NCBI RefSeq assembly: GCF_024124905.1 | Contig: NZ_JAMXST010000005.1 | Location: 186,001-250,000 of the forward strand | DNA: 64,000 nt | Source of the DNA: Cellulosimicrobium cellulans | Lineage (GTDB): Bacteria; Actinomycetota; Actinomycetes; Actinomycetales; Cellulomonadaceae | Direction: 5' to 3' | Shown: in pieces, positions 35,037-45,285 of the stretch | Position numbering within the stretch: position 1 is the stretch's first letter | Layout of the letters: every line of letters begins with the position of its first letter | Position numbers and translations under genes: made by a program | The notes under the pieces: model-generated | What the model saw: only the letters and a program-made list of their open reading frames with translations | Told to the model about the DNA's origin: nothing | The model's database searches: none

Positions 35037-35945
35037 TCACGCCGCGCGATCGAACCAGTCGCGCGAGAGGGCGGCCACGGCGGCGGGCGCGTCGTCGGTG
35101 ATGAAGTGCGCGGCGTCGTCGACGAAGGCGAGCTCGGCCCGGTCCGCGTGCCGCTCCGGCGCACGGCAGACCTGTCCCATGAGCTCCTCGGTCCACGGCC
35201 GGTCGCGGCGGCCGAAGACGAAGAGGGTCGGCACCGTGAGCCGACGGCGACGGTAGACGCCCCGCATCATGCGCGTGGCCTCCGGCAGCACCATGTGCCG
35301 CACGAGCGGACGCACGGCGGCGTCGACCTCCGTCCGACCCATCGGGGCGAGGTGGGCGTCGACGTCGTCCTCCGACAGCGGGTGGGCGACGTACGCGCTG
35401 GAGAAGATGCCCCGCAGCGACGCGCCCCGACGGTGCCAGACCAGGGCGGGCAGGTGCCGGAACCCGGGGAGCAGTCGAGGGCTGGGACGCATGAAGCCCG
35501 GTGGCACCGAGAGCTCGACGGCCGCGCGGACCCGGTCGGGGTGCTCGTAGCAGAGCTGCATCGCCGTGATCGCGCCCATGTCGTGCGAGACGAGGTGGGC
35601 TCGGTCGACGTCGAGCGCGTCGAGGAGGGCGAGCAGGTCGCGGAGCCGGGTCTCGCGCTCGACGTGCGCGTCGTCGGCCGTGGTCCAGCCCGCGCCGCGC
35701 AGGTCGGGACACAGGACGCGGTAGCCCGCGGCGGCGAGGACGGGCGCGACGTCGCGCCACTGCCACCAGTGCTCGGGGAAGCCGTGCAGCAGCACGACCG
35801 GGTCGCCGGTACCGACGGTCGCGACGTGGGTGCGCAGGCCGGGCGTCTCCACGACGAGGTGGTCGAAGCCCGGCGCCTCCGGGAGCGGCGGGGACCATGC
35901 CCGGGCGTCGGCGGGGCGGGTGGTGCGGGGCTGAGGCGTAGTCAT
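35037..35945 (-). CDS. Alpha/beta hydrolase, epoxide-hydrolase-like
   Basis: A 302-residue enzyme. The oxyanion motif VVLLHGFPEHWWQWRDV is typical of epoxide hydrolases. The nucleophile elbow LVSHDMGA places Asp at the nucleophile position, as in epoxide hydrolases and haloalkane dehalogenases rather than esterases. FVFGRRDRPW and the late VDDAAHFITDD give the acid and the catalytic His. The longer upstream frame is dropped because AAGGAG precedes ATG 35945. It is divergent from the TetR gene, with a perfect palindrome between them, so this hydrolase is the probable target of that regulator. Confidence 0.87.
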   Translation of the reverse strand: MTTPQPRTTRPADARAWSPPLPEAPGFDHLVVETPGLRTHVATVGTGDPVVLLHGFPEHWWQWRDVAPVLAAAGYRVLCPDLRGAGWTTADDAHVERETRLRDLLALLDALDVDRAHLVSHDMGAITAMQLCYEHPDRVRAAVELSVPPGFMRPSPRLLPGFRHLPALVWHRRGASLRGIFSSAYVAHPLSEDDVDAHLAPMGRTEVDAAVRPLVRHMVLPEATRMMRGVYRRRRLTVPTLFVFGRRDRPWTEELMGQVCRAPERHADRAELAFVDDAAHFITDDAPAAVAALSRDWFDRAA

Positions 35946-35968
35946 GGCGAGCTCCTTCGGGCGAGCGA

Positions 35969-35986
35969 CTACTATGTTCATAGTAG
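35969..35986. promoter_or_regulatory. Perfect 18-bp palindrome, TetR operator
   Basis: CTACTATG-TT-CATAGTAG lies midway between the divergent hydrolase and TetR genes, 24 bp from the first and 22 bp from the second start. It is the expected place for autoregulation and control of the hydrolase. Confidence 0.8.
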
Positions 35987-36007
35987 ATCGGTCGAGAGAG
36001 GGAGTCC

Positions 36008-36562
36008 ATGGCCGCAGCCACCCGGGAACGAGCGCTCGACGCGGCCGTGGAGGTGCTCGGTGCGGACGGCGTGCGCGCGCTGAGCCACGCGCGGGTCGAC
36101 CAGCGGGCCGGTCTCCCGCCCGGGTCGACGTCGAACTGGTTCCGCACCCGGCGCGCGCTCCTCGCCGGCGTGGTCGACCGGATCGCCGAGCAGGAGCGCG
36201 CCGACCTCGACGTGACCGCGATGCCGCAGATCACGAGCGTCGACGACCTGGTCGACGGTCTGTGCGCCATGACCGAGGCACAGTCCGGTCCGTTCGCGTC
36301 GCGCACCCGGGCGCGCTACGCCCTCTTCCTCGAGCTCGCCGACGACCCCGAGCTCGGTGAGCCCCTCCGACGCCAGCGCCGCACGTTCGAGCGGTGGACC
36401 GAGCGGATCGTGGCCGCCGTCGGCATCGCCGACCCCGTCCCGGCGACCCGGGCGCTCATGGCCCTCGGCGACGGGCTGCTCCTGCACCGCCTCACCGTCG
36501 ACCCCGGCCTCGACCTGCGCCCCGCGATCGAGCGCACGGTGCGCGCGCTCGCGGCGTCGTGA
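36008..36562 (+). CDS. TetR/AcrR family transcriptional regulator
   Basis: A 184-residue regulator. The DNA-binding domain covers residues 4-52 (RERALDAAVEVLGADGVRALSHARVDQRAGLPPGSTSNWFRTRRALL), with the GLPPGSTSNWFRTR recognition block of a common actinobacterial TetR subgroup. The helical C-terminal domain contains SRTRARYALFLELADD. GGGAG precedes the ATG. It probably represses itself and the divergent hydrolase through the palindrome at 35969. The inducer is unknown. Confidence 0.92.
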   Translation: MAAATRERALDAAVEVLGADGVRALSHARVDQRAGLPPGSTSNWFRTRRALLAGVVDRIAEQERADLDVTAMPQITSVDDLVDGLCAMTEAQSGPFASRTRARYALFLELADDPELGEPLRRQRRTFERWTERIVAAVGIADPVPATRALMALGDGLLLHRLTVDPGLDLRPAIERTVRALAAS

Positions 36563-36626
36563 CGGCGTCGGTCCGGGGATGCCGCACCGGCTGCAAGAAA
36601 CCCGGCGCCGGAGACAGGATCGGGGC

Positions 36627-37496
36627 ATGGACGGACACGAGCCCGGGCGCCCACGGGTGCCGCGCGCCGTCGTCCTGACGTTCCTGGTGTCCGTCCTCGC
36701 CGCGGCCTGCACCGTCCCCGACGACGGGACCGTCGGCAGCCCGGGTGACGGCGAGGTCGGTTCGGACCCGGTCGCGCTCGTCGGGATGTGGCGGGTCTCG
36801 GGGGCGGACGGCGAGGGCCCCGACACGTGGCTGCGGCTCGATGCCGGGCGGTACACGCTGTGGGGCGACTGCGGTGCGTACGTGGAGGGCGGCTGGGACG
36901 CGGCCGGCCGGACCTTCGTCGCCTCCGACCCGTACGCCGCCGCCGGGGCGTGCGGCACGGCCGGGATCCCCGAGGCGCCGTGGCTCCGCTCGGTGGTCGC
37001 GTACGAGCCCGACGGCGAGGGCTGGCGGCTCCTCGACGCGGACGGCGACGTCGTCGCCGGCCTGCGGGTCGACGGCGCCCCGGCGCCGATCCCCGACGCC
37101 GCGGAGCAGCTCGCGCAGGCGCCGGACGTGACCGACGACGTGCGCGCGGCGTTCGAGCCGCCCGCACCGCTGCCCGACGGCCTCGCACCCGCCTCCGTCC
37201 GGGACGTCGTCGGGCGCTGGGAGCCGGTCGCACGCGCCGCCACCGACCCCCACGTCGTCTTCCACGAGGACGGGACGTGGTCGGGCTCCGACGGGTGCAA
37301 CGGCAGCGGGGGCGCGTGGGCCCTGGACGACGGCGGTCGGCTGCTCGCCACCTCCGGTCTCCAGACCCTGATGTGGTGCGAGGGCGAGAGCGTCCCGGGC
37401 TACGTCGCCGCGTCCGCCCGTGCCGGCCTGGACGGCGGCCGGCTGGTGCTCGTCGGCCCGGACGGCGCGGAGATCGCCCGTCTCGTCCGGGGATGA
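36627..37496 (+). CDS. META-domain-like lipoprotein
   Basis: A 289-residue exported lipoprotein; the signal peptide ends in LAAAC (Cys at about 28). Two similar beta-rich units follow. The first (50-140) opens ALVGMWRVSGADGEGPDTWLRLDAGRYTLWGDCG. The second (190-285) opens VVGRWEPVARAATDPHVVFHEDGTWSGSDGCNGSGGAW, with the DGCN-GGxW motif of META/HslJ-type domains. GLQTLMWCEG supplies a second Cys for a likely disulfide. The start is ATG 36627, since an earlier in-frame stretch overlaps the TetR gene and lacks a signal peptide. The function is unknown. Confidence 0.75.
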   Translation: MDGHEPGRPRVPRAVVLTFLVSVLAAACTVPDDGTVGSPGDGEVGSDPVALVGMWRVSGADGEGPDTWLRLDAGRYTLWGDCGAYVEGGWDAAGRTFVASDPYAAAGACGTAGIPEAPWLRSVVAYEPDGEGWRLLDADGDVVAGLRVDGAPAPIPDAAEQLAQAPDVTDDVRAAFEPPAPLPDGLAPASVRDVVGRWEPVARAATDPHVVFHEDGTWSGSDGCNGSGGAWALDDGGRLLATSGLQTLMWCEGESVPGYVAASARAGLDGGRLVLVGPDGAEIARLVRG

Positions 37497-37510
37497 GGCC
37501 GCTCCGCCCC

Positions 37511-37580
37511 GAGATCGACCCGAGCGTCCGAGATCGACCCTCAGGAGGTCGACCTGGCGCCGGACGGGTCGACCTCGGCG
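37511..37580. repeat. GATCGACC word-repeat element, copy 2 (convergent gene ends)
   Basis: Same element as 34947-35017 in the opposite orientation, again with two forward and two inverted copies of the word AGATCGACC or GGTCGACCT. It fills the gap between the lipoprotein and aspartase genes, reaching the aspartase stop codon, and probably terminates both. Confidence 0.75.
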
Positions 37581-39110
37581 TCAGTCTTCGGGTTCCGGGT
37601 CGGACGGGGCGCCCAGTGCGTCGTCCGATTCCACGATGCGCGACGACTCGCCCTCCTCGCCCACGGCCGGCAGGCCGCGCTCGTCGGGGGCGTAGTAGCG
37701 GCCGGTGTAGCGCGGGCGGAGGAAGTTCTCGGTCGTGAGCACCGCGTCCACCTCCTCCGGCGTGAGCAGGCCGCGCGCCACGACGACGTCGCGCACCGAG
37801 GCGCCGGTCCGGGCGGCCTCGGCACCCACGAGGTCGCCGTTGCGGTGCCCGATGATCTCGTTGAGGTAGGTGACGATCCCGATCGAGTCCAGCACGTGGC
37901 GGCGGCACACCTCGACGTTCGCCGTGATGCCCGTGACGCACTTGGTGCGCAGCGCGACGCACGCGTTGGTCAGCAGGTGCAGCGACTCGAACATCGACTG
38001 CGCGAGCCCGGGCTCCATGACGTTGAGCTGGAGCTGCCCGGCCTCGGCCGCGTGCGTGATCGTCACGTCGTTGCCCATGACCTTGAAGCACACCTGGTTG
38101 ACGACCTCGGGGATCACCGGGTTCACCTTGGCGGGCATGATCGACGACCCGGCCTGGAGCTCGGGCAGGTTGATCTCCCCGAGGCCGGCGCGCGGCCCGG
38201 ACGACAGCAGGCGCAGGTCGTTGCAGATCTTCGAGAGCTTGGCCGCGAGCCGCTTGAGCGCGGAGTGCACGGCGAGGTAGGCGCCGTTGTCGTACGTCGC
38301 CTCCACGAGGTTCTCGGCCGGCACCGTGGGCAGCCCGCTCACCTCGGCGAGGCGGCGCGTCGCGACCTTGGGGTATCCGGGCGGGGTGTTGAGTCCGGTC
38401 CCGATCGCGGTCGCGCCGAGGTTGACCTCGAGCAGCAGCTCGCCGGCGACCTCGAGACGCCGGACCTCCTCGCCCACGTTCACGGCGAACCCCGCGAACT
38501 CCTGGCCGAGGCTCATGGGCACCGCGTCCTGGAGCTGCGTGCGGCCCATCTTGAGGACGTCGGCGAACTCGGACGCCTTCTCGTCGAACGCGCGCTCGAG
38601 CAGCAGCACCTCGTCCTGCAGCCGCCGGACGAGCTGGTGCACGGCGAGGCGGAACCCCGTGGGGTACGCGTCGTTGGTCGACTGCGAGCGGTTCACGTGG
38701 TCGTTCGGGTTGATGACGTCGTAGCGGCCCTTCTCGAACCCGGAGAGCTCGAGCGCGAGGTTGGCCACGACCTCGTTGGTGTTCATGTTGACGCTCGTGC
38801 CCGCGCCGCCCTGGAACACGTCCACCGGAAACTGGTCGAGGCACCGCCCGTCGTCGAGGATCGCGTCGCACGCGGCGACGATCGCGTCCGCGACGTCGCG
38901 CTGGATCGTGCGCAGCTCGCGGTTCGCGAGCGCCGACGCCTTCTTGACCATCACCATGCCGCGGACCATCTCGGGGACGTCGCTGACGGTCGTCCCCGAG
39001 ATGCGGAAGTTCTCCACGGCCCGGACGGTGTGGACCCCGTAGTACGCGTCCGCCGGGACCTCGAGGGGTCCCAGCAGGTCCTCCTCGACCCGTGTCCGTG
39101 CGCTCGACAT
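37581..39110 (-). CDS. aspA: Aspartate ammonia-lyase
   Basis: A 509-residue tetrameric enzyme interconverting L-aspartate and fumarate plus ammonia. Marks in order: [15 protein letters not shown] at the N-terminus, [50 protein letters not shown] and the signature [12 protein letters not shown] with the catalytic Ser loop. These favour aspartase over fumarase C, particularly the NDHVN and TQLQDA segments. The C-terminal 40 residues are an acidic extension beyond the usual end near 470. The start is ATG 39110. It is the first gene after the GH43 gene, 47 bp away on the same strand, but a functional link is not evident. Confidence 0.93.
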   Translation of the reverse strand: MSSARTRVEEDLLGPLEVPADAYYGVHTVRAVENFRISGTTVSDVPEMVRGMVMVKKASALANRELRTIQRDVADAIVAACDAILDDGRCLDQFPVDVFQGGAGTSVNMNTNEVVANLALELSGFEKGRYDVINPNDHVNRSQSTNDAYPTGFRLAVHQLVRRLQDEVLLLERAFDEKASEFADVLKMGRTQLQDAVPMSLGQEFAGFAVNVGEEVRRLEVAGELLLEVNLGATAIGTGLNTPPGYPKVATRRLAEVSGLPTVPAENLVEATYDNGAYLAVHSALKRLAAKLSKICNDLRLLSSGPRAGLGEINLPELQAGSSIMPAKVNPVIPEVVNQVCFKVMGNDVTITHAAEAGQLQLNVMEPGLAQSMFESLHLLTNACVALRTKCVTGITANVEVCRRHVLDSIGIVTYLNEIIGHRNGDLVGAEAARTGASVRDVVVARGLLTPEEVDAVLTTENFLRPRYTGRYYAPDERGLPAVGEEGESSRIVESDDALGAPSDPEPED

Positions 39111-39157
39111 GCCCCGACGGTATCGCCCGCCGGGACGCCGCGCGCGGAGCGGACCCC

Positions 39158-40735
39158 TCAGCCGACTGGTGCGTAGACGAACCGCTCGACCCGGACGACG
39201 GACGTCGAGGGCCGTCCCTCGCTCGTCGCGTGCACGCCCAGCCACAGCCCGAGGAACCCTCCGGTCGCGGCGCTGTCGAGGGTGCGGCCGTCCACGGTCG
39301 CGAGCGGCTCGGGTGCACCCGCCGGGCCGACGACGAGCCCGTAGTCCTGCCCGCGCACGCGCAGCCCGACGACGACCGGCTCCCCGGGGGCGGCGGCCAC
39401 CGTCGTCTCCCCGACCACCGCGTCCGCGCCGCCGCGCCGGTGCACCGCGACGACGCGCCGCTCGTCCCCCGGGCCGCCGTCGACGAGGAGCCGCACGTGG
39501 TCGTCCTCGGACTGGCGCACGACGACGCCCGCGCGCTCCCCCGCCACGGCCGGGACCTGCACGGTGACCGTCACGTCGACGTCGCGGTGCTGCTGGCGCA
39601 CGCCGAGGAACGCGGGCGCGCCCGGCTCGGCGAGCGTCGTCGGGCGCACCGGGAGGTCCCAGCCCTCGCCCGCCGGGGTCGCGACGTCGCGCGGCAGGGC
39701 GCGCACCGCCGTCCAGCGCGGGTCGTCGGGGCGGACGACGCCGCTCGCCCCGCCCTGGACCGCCGTCCGGGGCGCCGGGCTCGCGAACGGGACCTCGACG
39801 GCGTCGGGCACGCGGCCCTCGCCGGGCGCGAGGACGGGCCAGCCGTCCTCCCACACGACGGGGACGAGGAACGTCTCGCGGCCGAGCGGGTAGTGGTAGC
39901 CGCCGTCGACGCGCATCGCGAGCAGCACGGCCCACCACGAGCCGTCGGGCGCCTCGACGAGGTCGGCGTGGCCCACGCCGACGACGTCCACGCCGCGCCC
40001 GAGGTGGCGGTGCGTGAGCACCGGGTTGGCCTTGTTGCCCTCGTACGGCCCCGTGACCGACGACGCCCGTGCGACGGACACCGCGTGGTGGAAGTCCGTC
40101 CCGCCCTCTGCCGCGAGCAGGTAGTAGGTGCCGTCGACCTTGTACAGGTGCGGGCCCTCGGCCCACACGGCGCCGCGCACGGCCCCCGTCCACACGACGT
40201 GCTCGGGACCCACGAGCGTGCACGTCGCGGGGTCGAGCTCGCGCACCCAGACCTCGGTCTGGTGGAACCACTCCGGCTCGGTCGCGAGCCGCGTGCCGTG
40301 CAGCCAGACGCGGCCGTCGTCGTCGAAGAAGATCGACGGGTCGATCCCCGCGACCCGCTCGCCGTCCTCGTCGCGCAGCCACACCGGGTCGGACCACGGC
40401 CCGGCCGGGTCGGTCGCCGTCATGACGAAGTTGCCGCCGCGGGAGTCGTCGTCCGGGTCCACGAGCGTGCACACGAGCCAGAACGTGCCGTCGTGGTGGC
40501 GCAGCGTCGGGGCGAACAGGCCGCCCGACGACCGGATGCCGTCGTAGTCGAGCTGCCCGGACCGGTCGACGACGTCCCCGACGTGCTCCCACGTCGCGAG
40601 GTCGCGGCTGCGCAGCACCGGCAGGCCGGGCAGGTACTCGAACGTGGACGTGACGAGGTAGAAGTCGTCGCCGACGCGGCAGACCGACGGGTCGGGGTTG
40701 CACCCGGGCAGGATCGGGTTCGGGACGAGCGTCAT
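39158..40735 (-). CDS. GH43-family beta-xylosidase/arabinofuranosidase
   Basis: A 525-residue cytoplasmic glycosidase (no signal peptide). The five-bladed propeller starts [38 protein letters not shown], containing the catalytic-base Asp of GH43. [19 protein letters not shown] carries the pKa-modulating Asp and [22 protein letters not shown] the catalytic acid Glu. The second half (330-525) is a beta-sandwich with [10 protein letters not shown], as in bacterial GH43 beta-xylosidases. ATG 40735 overlaps the GH3 stop by ATGA, so the two are coupled. Last gene of the sugar-uptake operon; it should split xylo- or arabino-oligosaccharides after import. Confidence 0.93.
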   Translation of the reverse strand: MTLVPNPILPGCNPDPSVCRVGDDFYLVTSTFEYLPGLPVLRSRDLATWEHVGDVVDRSGQLDYDGIRSSGGLFAPTLRHHDGTFWLVCTLVDPDDDSRGGNFVMTATDPAGPWSDPVWLRDEDGERVAGIDPSIFFDDDGRVWLHGTRLATEPEWFHQTEVWVRELDPATCTLVGPEHVVWTGAVRGAVWAEGPHLYKVDGTYYLLAAEGGTDFHHAVSVARASSVTGPYEGNKANPVLTHRHLGRGVDVVGVGHADLVEAPDGSWWAVLLAMRVDGGYHYPLGRETFLVPVVWEDGWPVLAPGEGRVPDAVEVPFASPAPRTAVQGGASGVVRPDDPRWTAVRALPRDVATPAGEGWDLPVRPTTLAEPGAPAFLGVRQQHRDVDVTVTVQVPAVAGERAGVVVRQSEDDHVRLLVDGGPGDERRVVAVHRRGGADAVVGETTVAAAPGEPVVVGLRVRGQDYGLVVGPAGAPEPLATVDGRTLDSAATGGFLGLWLGVHATSEGRPSTSVVRVERFVYAPVG

Positions 40736-43290
40736 GCGGGGCGCTCCCCCGCCTCGACCGGTCCGGAGACCTCGACGGCGACGAGCCGCTCGTCCGCGGC
40801 CGTGACCTCGTGCACGGTCCCGGTCACGGCGAGCGTCGCGCGCGGCGTCGCCGCGCCGGGCACGACCCGCCGCTCGGCCGGCGCGGACTCGTTGACGATC
40901 GCGCCCCCGGTCGTCGAGCCGAGGTCCCCGGTGCCGGGGGCGGCGTCGACCGCGCCGGCGTGCGCGCCGACCCACACCTCGACGTCGCCCGGCTCGACCA
41001 CGCGCACGAGGCGGCGGTCGGAGAACGCGAGCCGCGTCGTCGGGACGCGGAACGTCACGCGGCGCGACTCGCCCGCGGCGAGGTCGACGCGCGCGTACCC
41101 GAGGAGCTGCGCGACGGGCCGCGGGACCGACCCGACGACGTCGCGCGCGTAGAGCTGCACGACGTCCGTCCCCGCGACGGCGCCGGCGTTCGTCACGGTC
41201 ACCGAGGCCGCGAACGTCCCGCCCGCGGCGACGCTCGTGTCGACCGCCAGGTCCGCGTACGCGAACTGCGTGTACGACAGCCCGAACCCGAACGGCCGCA
41301 CGGGCGTCGGGTCCGCGGACGTCACGTCCGACGGCCCGCCGAGCACGGGGTGCAGGTAGGAGAACGGCTCCGCGCCGCCCGCGCGCGGCAGCGACACGGG
41401 CAGGCGGCCCGAGGGGTTCACGGCGCCCACGAGCACGTCGGCCACCGCGCGGCCGCCCTCCTCGCCCGGGAAGAAGCCCTGCACGACGGCGGCCGGGTGG
41501 CCGGACGCCGCACCGTCCGTCCCCGCGTGGTCCCCGAACGCCCAGCCGATCGCGTACGGGCGGCCCGTGAGCAGCACGAGCACGACGGGGGTGCCCGTCG
41601 CGACGACCTCCTCGACGAGCCGCCGCTGCACGCCCGGGAGCTCGAGCGACTCGACGTCGTTGCCCTCGCCGACCGTGCCGCGCCCGAACAGTCCGGCCTC
41701 GTCGCCCACGACGACGACCGCGACGTCCGCGTCCCGCGCGACGGCGACCGCCTCCGCGATCCCCGAGGTGTCGAGACCGTCCACCGTGCAGCCGACGGCG
41801 TGCGTCACGTCGGTGCCGGGGAGGGCGTCGCGCAGCGACTCCAGGACCGTCGGCAGCGCGATGCCCGCCGGGGTGCCGGGGTGGTGCGCGAGCACGTGGT
41901 TGACGAACGAGTAGCAGCCCATGAGCGCCTCGGACGAGTCCGCGTTCGGCCCGACGACGGCGACGCGCCCCGGGGCGGTCGTCGCACCGTCAGCGCTGTC
42001 GCGGCGCGCGAGCGGCAGCACGCCGTCGTTCGCGAGCAGCACGAGCGACTCCTGCGCGAGGCGGCGTGCGGTCGCGCGCTGCCGCGGGGTGTCGAGGTCG
42101 ACGGTCGTCGGCGGCTCGTCGGCGTAGGCGGCCGGGTCCAGGAGACCCAGCTCCTCCTTCTGGTCGAGCACACGCAGCACCGCGCGGTCGACCCACGCCT
42201 CGTCGAGCGCGCCGGACCGCACGCGCTCGGCGAGCGGGGCGAGGTAGGCGTCGCCCGTGGGGAGCTCGACGTCGAGGCCCGCCTCGAGCGCCTGCGCGGC
42301 GGCCTCGCCGCGGTCCGCCGCGACGCGGTGCATGACCTCCAGGAACGCGACGCCGAAGTAGTCGGCGACGACGACGCCGTCGAACCCCCAGCGCTCGCGC
42401 AGGATCTCGGTGAGGTACTCCGAGCTGCCGTGCAGGGGCACGCCGTCGACGTCGACGTAGGACGCCATGACCGACCGGGCGCCGCCGTCGCGCACGGCCA
42501 TCTCGAACGGCGGGAGGTAGACGTCGGCGAGCTCGCGCGGTCCCGCGCTCACCGGCGCGTGGTTGCGCCCGGCGCGCGAGCCCGAGTACCCGACGAAGTG
42601 CTTGAGCGTCGCGTGCACGCCCGCGTCCTGGAGGCCGCGCACGTACGCCGTGCCGACGGTGCCCACGAGGTACGGGTCCTCGCCCACACACTCGTCGACG
42701 CGGCCCCAGCGCGGGTCGCGCACGACGTCGAGCACGGGCGCGAGGCCCTGGTGCACGCCGAGCGCGCGCATCGACTCCCCGACCTCGCGCGCCATCTCCT
42801 CGACCAGCGCCGGGTCGAACGACGCTCCCCACGCGAGGGGCGTCGGGTACGTCGCGGCCCGCCACGCGGCGAGGCCCGTGAGGCACTCCTCGTGCACGAT
42901 CGCGGGGATGCCCAGCCGGGTCTCCTCCTTGAGGCGGCGCTGCTCCGCCCACAGCCACGCCGCGCGCTCCGCGGGCTCGACGGGCCGCGTGCCGTAGACG
43001 CGCGTGTAGTGCCCCATGCCGTGCCGCGTGATCTCCGCGAGCCGGCCGCCGTCCGCCTGGCCCGCCGTCATCTCCGACTGCATCGGGGCGACGGTGCCGT
43101 TCTGGTCGAGCCAGTAGCCCACGAGCTGGGCGAGCTTCTCGTCGAGGGTCATGCGCGCGTGGAGCGCACGCACGCGCTCGGAGACGGTGGGCATCTGCGG
43201 GGGTGCCGGGCGTGGGGTCGGCGCGGCGGCGGCGCCCGGGTCCGGGCTGCCGAGGGGTGCCGTCGGGACGGCAGGGACGACGTCGGTCAC
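40732..43290 (-). CDS. GH3-family beta-glycosidase
   Basis: An 852-residue cytoplasmic enzyme. The N-terminal (beta/alpha)8 domain has [58 protein letters not shown] and the nucleophile loop [12 protein letters not shown]. The second domain carries [18 protein letters not shown] and [13 protein letters not shown] fibronectin-III-like domain (about 660-740) with [11 protein letters not shown] and a 90-residue beta tail follow. GTG 43290 is preceded by AAGGAG; the longer upstream frame is a shadow. Beta-xylosidase or beta-glucosidase activity fits. It sits between the importer permeases and GH43; a hairpin separates it from the permease gene. Confidence 0.92.
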   Translation of the reverse strand: MTDVVPAVPTAPLGSPDPGAAAAPTPRPAPPQMPTVSERVRALHARMTLDEKLAQLVGYWLDQNGTVAPMQSEMTAGQADGGRLAEITRHGMGHYTRVYGTRPVEPAERAAWLWAEQRRLKEETRLGIPAIVHEECLTGLAAWRAATYPTPLAWGASFDPALVEEMAREVGESMRALGVHQGLAPVLDVVRDPRWGRVDECVGEDPYLVGTVGTAYVRGLQDAGVHATLKHFVGYSGSRAGRNHAPVSAGPRELADVYLPPFEMAVRDGGARSVMASYVDVDGVPLHGSSEYLTEILRERWGFDGVVVADYFGVAFLEVMHRVAADRGEAAAQALEAGLDVELPTGDAYLAPLAERVRSGALDEAWVDRAVLRVLDQKEELGLLDPAAYADEPPTTVDLDTPRQRATARRLAQESLVLLANDGVLPLARRDSADGATTAPGRVAVVGPNADSSEALMGCYSFVNHVLAHHPGTPAGIALPTVLESLRDALPGTDVTHAVGCTVDGLDTSGIAEAVAVARDADVAVVVVGDEAGLFGRGTVGEGNDVESLELPGVQRRLVEEVVATGTPVVLVLLTGRPYAIGWAFGDHAGTDGAASGHPAAVVQGFFPGEEGGRAVADVLVGAVNPSGRLPVSLPRAGGAEPFSYLHPVLGGPSDVTSADPTPVRPFGFGLSYTQFAYADLAVDTSVAAGGTFAASVTVTNAGAVAGTDVVQLYARDVVGSVPRPVAQLLGYARVDLAAGESRRVTFRVPTTRLAFSDRRLVRVVEPGDVEVWVGAHAGAVDAAPGTGDLGSTTGGAIVNESAPAERRVVPGAATPRATLAVTGTVHEVTAADERLVAVEVSGPVEAGERPA

Positions 43291-43314
43291 GGGACCGTTC
43301 TCCTTCGGTGGTGG

Positions 43315-43343
43315 CCCCGTCCCGCGCGCGGCGCGGGACGGGG
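43315..43343 (-). terminator. Intra-operon hairpin between permease and GH3 genes
   Basis: A perfect 13-bp stem, CCCCGTCCCGCGC with GCGCGGGACGGGG, and a three-base loop in the 74-bp gap. It may lower glycosidase expression relative to the transporter or protect the upstream mRNA. Confidence 0.7.
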
Positions 43344-43364
43344 CGGGGTGCGGACGGGCGGTGG

Positions 43365-44258
43365 TCAGCCCTTCACGGCGCCGGTGAGGCCCCCGACGAT
43401 GCGCCGCTCGAACAGCGAGAAGAAGACGAGCGCGGGGATCATCGACAGGGAGGTGAAGGCGAGCACACGGGCGGTGTCCACGGAGTACTGCGACGCGAAC
43501 GCCTGCACGCCCAGCGGGAGCGTGTACGACGTCTCGTCGTTGAGGATGAAGAGCGGGAGCATGTAGCTGTTCCAGCTCGCGACGAACGCGAGGATCCCCA
43601 CGGTGATGACGCCCGGCAGCGACAGCGGCACGACCATGCGGAAGAAGAAGCCCAGCCGGCTCGCCCCGTCGATCGACGCCGCCTCCTCGATCTCGCGCGG
43701 GATCGCGCGCAGGAACGGGACGAGGATGATGACGGTCGTCGGGAGCGCGAACGCGATCTGCGGGAGCACGAGCCCGCCCACGGAGTTCATCAGCCCGAGC
43801 GAGCGGATCATGATGTACAGCGGGGTGATCGCGACGGTCATGGGGAACATGAGCCCCGCCGCGAACAGCGCGTACAGCGCCCCGCGCCCCACGAACGAGT
43901 AGCGCGCGATGACGTAGCTCGCCATGAGACCGAGGACGACGACCCCGAGGGTCGTGAGGAGCCCGGCCACGAGCGAGTTCCCGAGCTGCTGCCAGAACAG
44001 CGAGCTCGTCAGGACCCCGACGTAGTTCTCGATCTGCCACGGGTCGGGCAGGCCCGACGGGTCGGCCGTGATCTGCGCGTTCGTGCGGAACCCGCCCACC
44101 ACGATGTACGCGATCGGGGCGAGGCAGACGCCCACGAGCAGCCACGCCACCACGTAGGTCAGGGGGCCGCCCCGGCCGATGCCGGAGCCGCGCGGCTCCT
44201 TCGGGGTCTGGACGCCGGCGGCACGCTCGGGCGCGGGTGCGGCGGTGACGGTGGCCAT
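43365..44258 (-). CDS. Sugar ABC transporter permease (MalG-type)
   Basis: A 297-residue inner-membrane protein with six hydrophobic segments. The EAA loop that contacts the ATPase is EEAASIDGASRLGFFFRMVVPLSLPG at about 200-225. The last residues, FERRIVGGLTGAVKG, are typical of the MalG subfamily (CUT1). The start is ATG 44258; GTG 44261 is immediately before it. The codon shares a base with the stop of the preceding permease, so they are coupled. No ATPase gene is in the operon; a shared MsiK-type ATPase elsewhere is likely. Confidence 0.93.
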   Translation of the reverse strand: MATVTAAPAPERAAGVQTPKEPRGSGIGRGGPLTYVVAWLLVGVCLAPIAYIVVGGFRTNAQITADPSGLPDPWQIENYVGVLTSSLFWQQLGNSLVAGLLTTLGVVVLGLMASYVIARYSFVGRGALYALFAAGLMFPMTVAITPLYIMIRSLGLMNSVGGLVLPQIAFALPTTVIILVPFLRAIPREIEEAASIDGASRLGFFFRMVVPLSLPGVITVGILAFVASWNSYMLPLFILNDETSYTLPLGVQAFASQYSVDTARVLAFTSLSMIPALVFFSLFERRIVGGLTGAVKG

Positions 44259-45277
44259 CACTTCTTCCCTTCCGTGATCGCGCCCGCGGTGTCACGGCGC
44301 AGGACGTACCGCTGGTAGACGAGCGCCACCGCGAGGGAGATGAGGAACAGCACCACGGCGACCGCGCTGCCGAACCCGTAGTTCCCCGCGTTGCGGCCGT
44401 TCGCCACCATGTAGGTCGCCATGGTCGACGTCCCCGCCGTCGAGGCCACGTACTGGCCCCAGATGATGTAGACGAGGTCGAAGAGCTGGAGCGAGCCGAT
44501 GATCGACAGGAACGCCCAGATGCGGACGGTCGGGCCGAGCAGCGGGAGGGTGACGTAGCGCTGCGTCTTCCAGTACGACGCGCCGTCGATCGCCGCGGCC
44601 TCGCCCAGCTCGTCGGGGATGCCCTGCAGGCCCGCGAGGAAGAGGATCACGGCGAAGCCGATGTACTTCCACGTGATGATGAGCAGGAGGGTCCAGATCG
44701 CGACGTCGGGGTCGGCGAGCCAGTCGACCGAGAGGAACCCGAGACCGATCTTGTCGAGCAGGTCGTTCACGGCGCCCGTGGTCGCGAGCATGAGGCTGAA
44801 GCCCGTCCCGACGATCACCTCGGACACCACGTACGGCACGAACACGAGCACCCGGATCACCGAGCGGCCGCGGATGCGCCGGTTGAGCATGAGCGCCACG
44901 ACCACGGCGACCGGGCCCTGCAGCACGAGCGACATCACGACGATGAACGCGTTGTGCCGCAGCGCCGCGAGGAACTCGGGGTCGCGGAAGATGATGAGGT
45001 AGTTCTCCAGCCCGACGAAGTCCGTCGGCGGGCCGAAGCCCTTCCACTTGAAGAACCCGTAGTACGCCGCCATCACCACGGGGACGATGACGAAGGTCAG
45101 GAAGACGACGAGCGCGGGCCCGGCGAGCACCGCGATCTCGGCTCGCTGGGCCCAACGGCCGCCGCGCGGGGGGCGCCGCGCGGCGACCGGGGCGGCCGGG
45201 GGCGGCGTGACGCCGCCTCCGGCCCGGTCCTCGGGCGTCGTCGTGCTCGGCGAGATCTCGCCCTGGGACACGTTCAT
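44258..45277 (-). CDS. Sugar ABC transporter permease (MalF-type)
   Basis: A 339-residue inner-membrane permease. A 45-residue Pro/Arg-rich cytoplasmic lead precedes six hydrophobic segments (first: IAVLAGPALVVFLTFVIVPVV). The EAA loop is GEAAAIDGASYWKTQRYVTLPLLGP near residue 240. A periplasmic loop, LLDKIGLGFLSVDWLADPD, lies before it. The start is ATG 45277, 8 bp after the stop of the binding-protein gene; the longer frame is a shadow. It pairs with the MalG-type permease behind it to form the channel of a CUT1 importer. Confidence 0.93.
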   Translation of the reverse strand: MNVSQGEISPSTTTPEDRAGGGVTPPPAAPVAARRPPRGGRWAQRAEIAVLAGPALVVFLTFVIVPVVMAAYYGFFKWKGFGPPTDFVGLENYLIIFRDPEFLAALRHNAFIVVMSLVLQGPVAVVVALMLNRRIRGRSVIRVLVFVPYVVSEVIVGTGFSLMLATTGAVNDLLDKIGLGFLSVDWLADPDVAIWTLLLIITWKYIGFAVILFLAGLQGIPDELGEAAAIDGASYWKTQRYVTLPLLGPTVRIWAFLSIIGSLQLFDLVYIIWGQYVASTAGTSTMATYMVANGRNAGNYGFGSAVAVVLFLISLAVALVYQRYVLRRDTAGAITEGKK

Positions 45278-45285
45278 GGAAGGTG

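Noticed and set aside
37581-39110. Fumarase class II (fumC) instead of aspA
   Set aside because: The families share the [11 protein letters not shown] signature, but the N-terminal and NDHVN/TQLQDA segments fit aspartase better.
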